Shown piece by piece: positions 60,677 through 64,000 of a DNA stretch of 64,000 bases. How positions within the stretch are numbered: the stretch's first letter is position 1; the number at the start of each line of letters is the position of its first letter. A model generated the notes under the pieces. It was not told the origin of the DNA, ran no database searches, and saw nothing but the letters and a program-made list of their open reading frames with translations. The translations under genes were made by a program, and so were the position numbers. Origin of the DNA: Vibrio sp. 10N.261.45.E2 (GTDB taxonomy: Bacteria > Pseudomonadota > Gammaproteobacteria > Enterobacterales > Vibrionaceae); NCBI RefSeq assembly GCF_002875705.1, contig NZ_MCZZ01000133.1:1-64000 (forward strand), given 5' to 3'.

Positions 60677-61717
60677 ATGGAAACGATTCACACGCTCACT
60701 CAGTTACTAAAGAATAGCGGTTGCCAATACGATATCTACGACCTAGGTCGTCGTATTCAGAAAATCGACAACACCTTATTCTCTGATGTTGAGCAAGGGA
60801 AACAGCCGTACCCATTTCCACTTCAGAAACAAGCTCACTTAGCCATTAGTTACTGGAACGAACACAAGCAACCTTGGATTTGGTTCCTAAAGTTCAAGCT
60901 GGACGAAAGAGGCCTATTGCATCAAGGGGATGTCGGCAACTTCCTTAAGTTTGTTATCGAAGCGATGGGCACACGTCTAAACGGCGAGATCAGCGAAGAG
61001 CAGCAACAAAAGCTGTCTAACAACCCATACACGTTTAAGCCTTCAGAAGACAAGATGGCCGTGTTCCATAGCCAAGTAAGAGCAGGTATAGAGCTGGCGA
61101 CGAGCCAATACTACGAACACGCTCAACACTACTTCACGGGTGATCTAGGTTGGGACAACTGGAAAACAGTTGGTCTTCAAGGCATCACAGATATGTGTGC
61201 TCGCCTAGGCAGCCAGCAAAACGGTGTCGCGATTCGCAAAGCATTGAATAAACTGCCGTCAGAACCTCTATACGCAACACTAGGAGCGCTTGAGCACACG
61301 CAAATCAATGACAAGCTCGCTCAACGCTTACAAGAGATGGCTGAAAGCGAGATTAATAGCCAAGAACCGGATCTGTTTTTACTGTCTGCGTTGGTTCGTG
61401 CCCTTTCTGGTGCAGAGCAAAACACAACGAATGCCGTAATTAACCAAGTTCTGGCGAGCCCACGCTTAAGTCACCAAGAGGTATTAATTGGTTTGGCTGG
61501 TCGTAGCTGGCACGCATTGCAAGATCCAGCGATTGCTGAGCAATTCTTGCTGCGTCTCGCACAAACAGGTAACCAAAACTTATTCAATCAGTTATTTGCA
61601 GATTTAGTGATGATTCCGACACTGAGAATGGTATTTTTACCGTTATTGAACTCAAACCCATCACCAGAACTCGCCAATGCACTTGTTGAACTGCAACAAG
61701 CGGCTAAAGCTAAATAA
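60677..61717 (+). CDS. DUF3549 family protein
   Basis: 346 residues, no signal peptide, largely helical; QPWIWFLKFKLDERGLLHQGDVGNF and ATSQYYEHAQHYFTGDLGWDNWK in the middle identify DUF3549 of Vibrio and relatives. The C-terminal half looks like HEAT/ARM-style helical repeats. Function unknown. RBS AGGAG-like TAGGAG. Divergent from yqcC. Confidence 0.85.
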   Translation: METIHTLTQLLKNSGCQYDIYDLGRRIQKIDNTLFSDVEQGKQPYPFPLQKQAHLAISYWNEHKQPWIWFLKFKLDERGLLHQGDVGNFLKFVIEAMGTRLNGEISEEQQQKLSNNPYTFKPSEDKMAVFHSQVRAGIELATSQYYEHAQHYFTGDLGWDNWKTVGLQGITDMCARLGSQQNGVAIRKALNKLPSEPLYATLGALEHTQINDKLAQRLQEMAESEINSQEPDLFLLSALVRALSGAEQNTTNAVINQVLASPRLSHQEVLIGLAGRSWHALQDPAIAEQFLLRLAQTGNQNLFNQLFADLVMIPTLRMVFLPLLNSNPSPELANALVELQQAAKAK

Positions 61718-61803
61718 GCTCACAAAGAGATTCACCCTATAGCTCATTAAAAAGCGCAACAATCGCAATTGGAATGAAGAGATAAAAAGGAAGTATGGAT
61801 TAA

Positions 61804-62112
61804 ATGATAGATAACTTATTGGCTATTTTGTTTCTGTGCTTCTTTTGCTTTCTATTTTGGCAACAGCGCAGGCAATCAGAGCTTGCGAAGGCTGCCATTG
61901 CGAGAAAGTGTAAAGAGCTGGACTTACAATTGTTGAGTGTCGCTTTCAGTGGTCATAAGCTTAAGATGCGCCATGAGTTAACCACGATTTGGCGCTGGCA
62001 TACTGTGTACCAATTTGAGTTTTCGGCGTTAGGCGATGACCGGTACCAAGGCAAACTGACCATGGTAGGCTTCCGCTCTATGCGGTTTGAGCTACAGCCT
62101 CATAGAATGTAA
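61804..62112 (+). CDS. DUF3301 membrane-anchored protein
   Basis: 102 residues with an N-terminal membrane segment (3-20) and a small domain (KCKELDLQLLSVAFSG, IWRWHTVYQFEFSALGDDRYQG) matching DUF3301, function unknown. RBS AAGGAAG. Its last 35 bp overlap the 3' end of the converging GNAT gene. Confidence 0.82.
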   Translation: MIDNLLAILFLCFFCFLFWQQRRQSELAKAAIARKCKELDLQLLSVAFSGHKLKMRHELTTIWRWHTVYQFEFSALGDDRYQGKLTMVGFRSMRFELQPHRM

Positions 62113-62596
62113 CGTCGCAATACTGGGTATAACGATATTCATGATAAGGGCCAAACTGATCTTGTTTGGTCTCTTTAAACGCAAAGCCTAATTTTTCTAA
62201 TAACTTAATGGATGGGTTGTGGCCTACATTCACAGTCGCGACAACATTCGATAGGCGCTCTTCAAAGCACGCCAAGCTAAAGAAAGGTTTTAGCACCTCG
62301 CTAGCAAAGCCTTGATTCCAGTATTCTTTATCCAAAATAAAGCCAAGTTCATGCTTACCCTTTTCAGATGAAACAAAGACATGCCCAAGATATTCACGGG
62401 TTTGGTTGTGAATGATCGCACGGCAGAAGCCGACGTTGTCTTGTAGTATTTCTTGAAAAAGATGCTTTGCAGAGGCAACAGAGTGAGGCCCATTCATTTC
62501 AGCACGATTAATGGGGCAGCAGTGTAACTTGATAAAGTCGAGTTCTAGCTGTTCAGTATAAGGTACCAACAGCGTTCTTGAGGTTGCTATCGTCAT
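62078..62596 (-). CDS. GNAT-family N-acetyltransferase (RimJ/RimL-like)
   Basis: 172 residues. ELGFILDKEYWNQGFASEVLKPF is the GNAT acetyl-CoA-binding region (motif A) and NPSIKLLEKLGFAFKET motif B. Substrate unknown; the family includes ribosomal-protein and small-molecule acetylases. Overlaps the DUF3301 gene end by 35 bp. Confidence 0.85.
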   Translation of the reverse strand: MTIATSRTLLVPYTEQLELDFIKLHCCPINRAEMNGPHSVASAKHLFQEILQDNVGFCRAIIHNQTREYLGHVFVSSEKGKHELGFILDKEYWNQGFASEVLKPFFSLACFEERLSNVVATVNVGHNPSIKLLEKLGFAFKETKQDQFGPYHEYRYTQYCDVTFYEAVAQTA

Positions 62597-62693
62597 AAAA
62601 CACTCCTTGTGTTGACCATTAGCAGAAAAGCAGATGTCGCGCTCTTAGATGAAAAGCTCTCGATTAAAAAAGCCCCTAGATAGAGAAAGCTTC

Positions 62694-62730
62694 AAGAAAA
62701 GAAAAGCCCCGACACCGAAGTGTCAGGGCT
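62694..62730 (-). terminator. Terminator of csrB-like sRNA
   Basis: AGCCCTGACAC/GTGTCGGGGCT (one G-U) around a TTCG tetraloop, then TTTTCTTTTC on the minus strand; TTCG-capped stems are typical of strong sRNA terminators. Confidence 0.88.
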
Positions 62731-63109
62731 AGGGTCTTACTCGCAGCAGTCCGGCTACTAATTAATGCTCCATGCATCATCCATAATAGTGGCTGTAATC
62801 CTTCAGCTCTTTCCTTTACTTCGCCGTCCTAGCGGTGTCCAATCATCCTGAAAGCTAACAATCCTAGTTAGCGCACATCACTTGTTCCGTGAGCGGTGTC
62901 CTTTACATCGTCCTGATGCTAATCCAACCCTTTAATCCTAAAGGTGTCCATTGTCATTCCGTTGCAGCTAACTTCCTGTTAACTGACTGTATCCCTACAA
63001 TGTCCTTACGCTCCATGCTTGATCACTCAATCCTAAGTAACCAAATCTTCATCCTGAAGATAACCAAATCCTTGGTGCTTTCCTGTTCCGTGTCAGAATC
63101 CTTCCGACA
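62698..63109 (-). ncRNA. csrB: CsrB-family regulatory RNA
   Basis: About 410 nt with no ordinary ORF on the minus strand and a strong strand bias: about 27 GGA and 15 AGGA motifs when read leftward, essentially none rightward. Dense GGA in repeated loops is the defining feature of CsrB/CsrC/RsmZ RNAs, which sequester CsrA and relieve its repression. It has a sigma70-like promoter (63116-63143), a TTCG-loop terminator and, further upstream, a VarA/UvrY box. It lies near yqcC-truC, as csrB does in E. coli. Vibrios carry several such RNAs (csrB, csrC, csrD); which one this is cannot be told, so csrB is used in the family sense. The 5' end is estimated. Confidence 0.9.
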
Positions 63110-63115
63110 AGGTTT

Positions 63116-63143
63116 AATTTACGCGATTTAAGATTTTGGACAA
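63116..63143 (-). promoter_or_regulatory. csrB promoter
   Basis: Minus strand TTGTCC, 16-base spacer, TAAATT; places the RNA start near 63109. The upstream 63150-63240 is very A+T-rich. Confidence 0.55.
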
Positions 63144-63266
63144 TAGATTTGCATCACATTTTGAATTCAACTGAGTTGTTAATTATATAAAACAATTAAA
63201 ATTCAACATCTTAACTGTATGCATATCAATCTCTCTAGACAACTATTCGTGTTATCTCACAGCCTT

Positions 63267-63284
63267 TGTAAGAGATCTCTCACA
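63267..63284. promoter_or_regulatory. VarA/UvrY (GacA) upstream activating site
   Basis: TGTAAGAGATCTCTCACA, an 18-bp near-perfect palindrome matching the GacA/UvrY/VarA consensus TGTAAG-N6-CTTACA with one change. Centred about 165 bp upstream of the predicted csrB start, the distance usual for these sRNA genes. It is also about 80 bp before the divergent gene at 63362. Confidence 0.8.
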
Positions 63285-63361
63285 AGCTATGGGATGTTTT
63301 ATGATTCGCTATCATCCACTGGAGCGAGTAAAATGAGCAAAGACTAAAAATGGAGGTCAAC

Positions 63362-63646
63362 ATGCTGACAAAAGATGTTTCTGAAGAGTTGAAATCGGTG
63401 CTTGAAGGACTGCAAGCGCAAGGTAAAGAGCCGACCGTTGCGTTAGTGAAAGCTCGCATGAGTACATCGGTTCCAATGCCTGCTTTAATCACAACCATCA
63501 AGAGCTGGAAAAGTGCGAATCGCGTCCCTAAAGTTGAAGTCGCGACGCAAGAAGAGCCAGCACTAGACCGTGTTAGCCAACTGGAAAAGCAAATCCTAGA
63601 ACTTACCGCTCGTGTTGCCACACTTGAAGCCAAATTGACTGAGTAA
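63362..63646 (+). CDS. Small KfrA-like DNA-binding/coiled-coil protein
   Basis: 94 residues. The N-terminal part (residues 10-55, EPTVALVKARMSTSVPMPALITTIKSWK) resembles the DNA-binding domain of KfrA-type proteins, and residues 65-94 (RVSQLEKQILELTARVATLEAK) form a short leucine-rich coiled coil. Function unknown; the family likeness is only approximate. The ATG follows GGAGGT by 6 bases, a strong SD. Possibly affected by the divergent VarA box upstream. Confidence 0.65.
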   Translation: MLTKDVSEELKSVLEGLQAQGKEPTVALVKARMSTSVPMPALITTIKSWKSANRVPKVEVATQEEPALDRVSQLEKQILELTARVATLEAKLTE

Positions 63647-63687
63647 TAAGTTAACCGATAAATAAGCTAACAGAGAAATAGAACACT

Positions 63688-64000
63688 ATGAAGATATGGG
63701 TTGATGCGGACGCTTGTCCCAAGGTTATCCGAGAAACCATCGTACGCGCAGCTGAGCGAACAGGTGTTGAATGTACCTTTATCGCAAACCACGTTGTTCC
63801 TGTACCAAAACGAGTGAACATCCACTCGATTCAAGTACCAAGCGGCTTCGATATTGCCGACAACGAAATAGTAAAACGAACAGAGCAAGGCGACCTTGTC
63901 ATTACTTCAGACATCCCTCTGGCTGACGAAGTGATCACCAAAGGCGCGCTAGCTCTAAGCTCTCGCGGCGAGCTTTACACCAAAGAAACCATTAAAGCGC
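63688..64000 (+). CDS. yaiI: YaiI/YqxD family protein (DUF188), 3' end outside window
   Basis: First 104 codons of a protein beginning [16 protein letters not shown], with [25 protein letters not shown] and [15 protein letters not shown]: the UPF0178/YaiI signature with clustered aspartates that suggest a PIN-like nuclease fold (inference). The gene runs off the right edge; E. coli YaiI is about 152 residues. Function unproven. Confidence 0.92.
   Translation, partial: MKIWVDADACPKVIRETIVRAAERTGVECTFIANHVVPVPKRVNIHSIQVPSGFDIADNEIVKRTEQGDLVITSDIPLADEVITKGALALSSRGELYTKETIKA

Noticed and set aside
62889-63131. 80-codon plus-strand ORF
   Set aside because: Lies entirely across the csrB-like RNA, has no SD, and its codons simply reflect the TCC-rich complement of the GGA motifs.

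Overview
The window is Vibrio chromosome, most probably of the Splendidus clade (inferred from protein sequences and moderate GC; the species is not proven). Multiple flagellin genes, Vibrio/Shewanella-type small families (DUF2956, DUF3461, DUF3549, DUF3301, TIGR03503) and a CsrB-type RNA all fit. Nearly every gene is a recognisable housekeeping gene on typical gammaproteobacterial synteny blocks. I see no prophage, insertion sequence, CRISPR array, toxin-antitoxin pair, integron, tRNA or rRNA.

Layout. 1-1.6 kb: the end of a flagellin cluster, each flagellin with its own sigma28 promoter. 1.6-7 kb: DyP peroxidase, yfeZ-like gene, small Vibrio proteins, yffB-dapE, an M15 peptidase. 7-15 kb: bamC-dapA facing gcvR-bcp, perM with a TusA-like protein, bepA-yfgD-wrbA-like-DUF2069. 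15-21 kb: DUF2066 protein, then pyrimidine salvage (uraA, upp) and purine synthesis (purM, purN) with PurR-like boxes. 21-25 kb: yafJ-gmhA, an intergenic element with nested tiny ORFs, fadE with a FadR-like operator. 25-34 kb: TIGR03503 protein, dnaQ/rnhA, yafS, gloB, mltD, yafD, glnB, a cytochrome c. 34-55 kb: the large minus-strand cluster rpsB-tsf-pyrH-frr-uppS-cdsA-dxr-rseP-bamA-skp-lpxD-fabZ-lpxA-lpxB-rnhB-dnaE-accA, then tilS. It joins translation, isoprenoid and phospholipid precursors, lipid A, outer-membrane protein assembly and replication, and is broken by several terminator-like hairpins. 55-64 kb: map and glnD, DUF3461, truC-yqcC, DUF3549, DUF3301, a GNAT enzyme, a csrB-type sRNA with an upstream VarA/UvrY-type palindrome, a small DNA-binding-like protein, and a yaiI gene cut by the window edge.

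How it works together. Most of the window serves envelope construction and its quality control: BamA, BamC, Skp, BepA and RseP for outer-membrane proteins; LpxA/D/B, FabZ and GmhA for LPS; Dxr, UppS and CdsA for lipid precursors; DapA/DapE and MltD for peptidoglycan. GlnB and GlnD are partners in nitrogen signalling. The strongest regulatory feature is the csrB-like RNA, expected to titrate CsrA under VarS/VarA control and so tie into flagella, carbon storage and virulence traits.

I found no clearly new multi-gene system. The items most worth a second look are the csrB locus, the 22.5 kb element, the apparent absence of hda from its usual neighbourhood, the one-cysteine Bcp, and the internal terminators and non-AUG starts of the envelope cluster.
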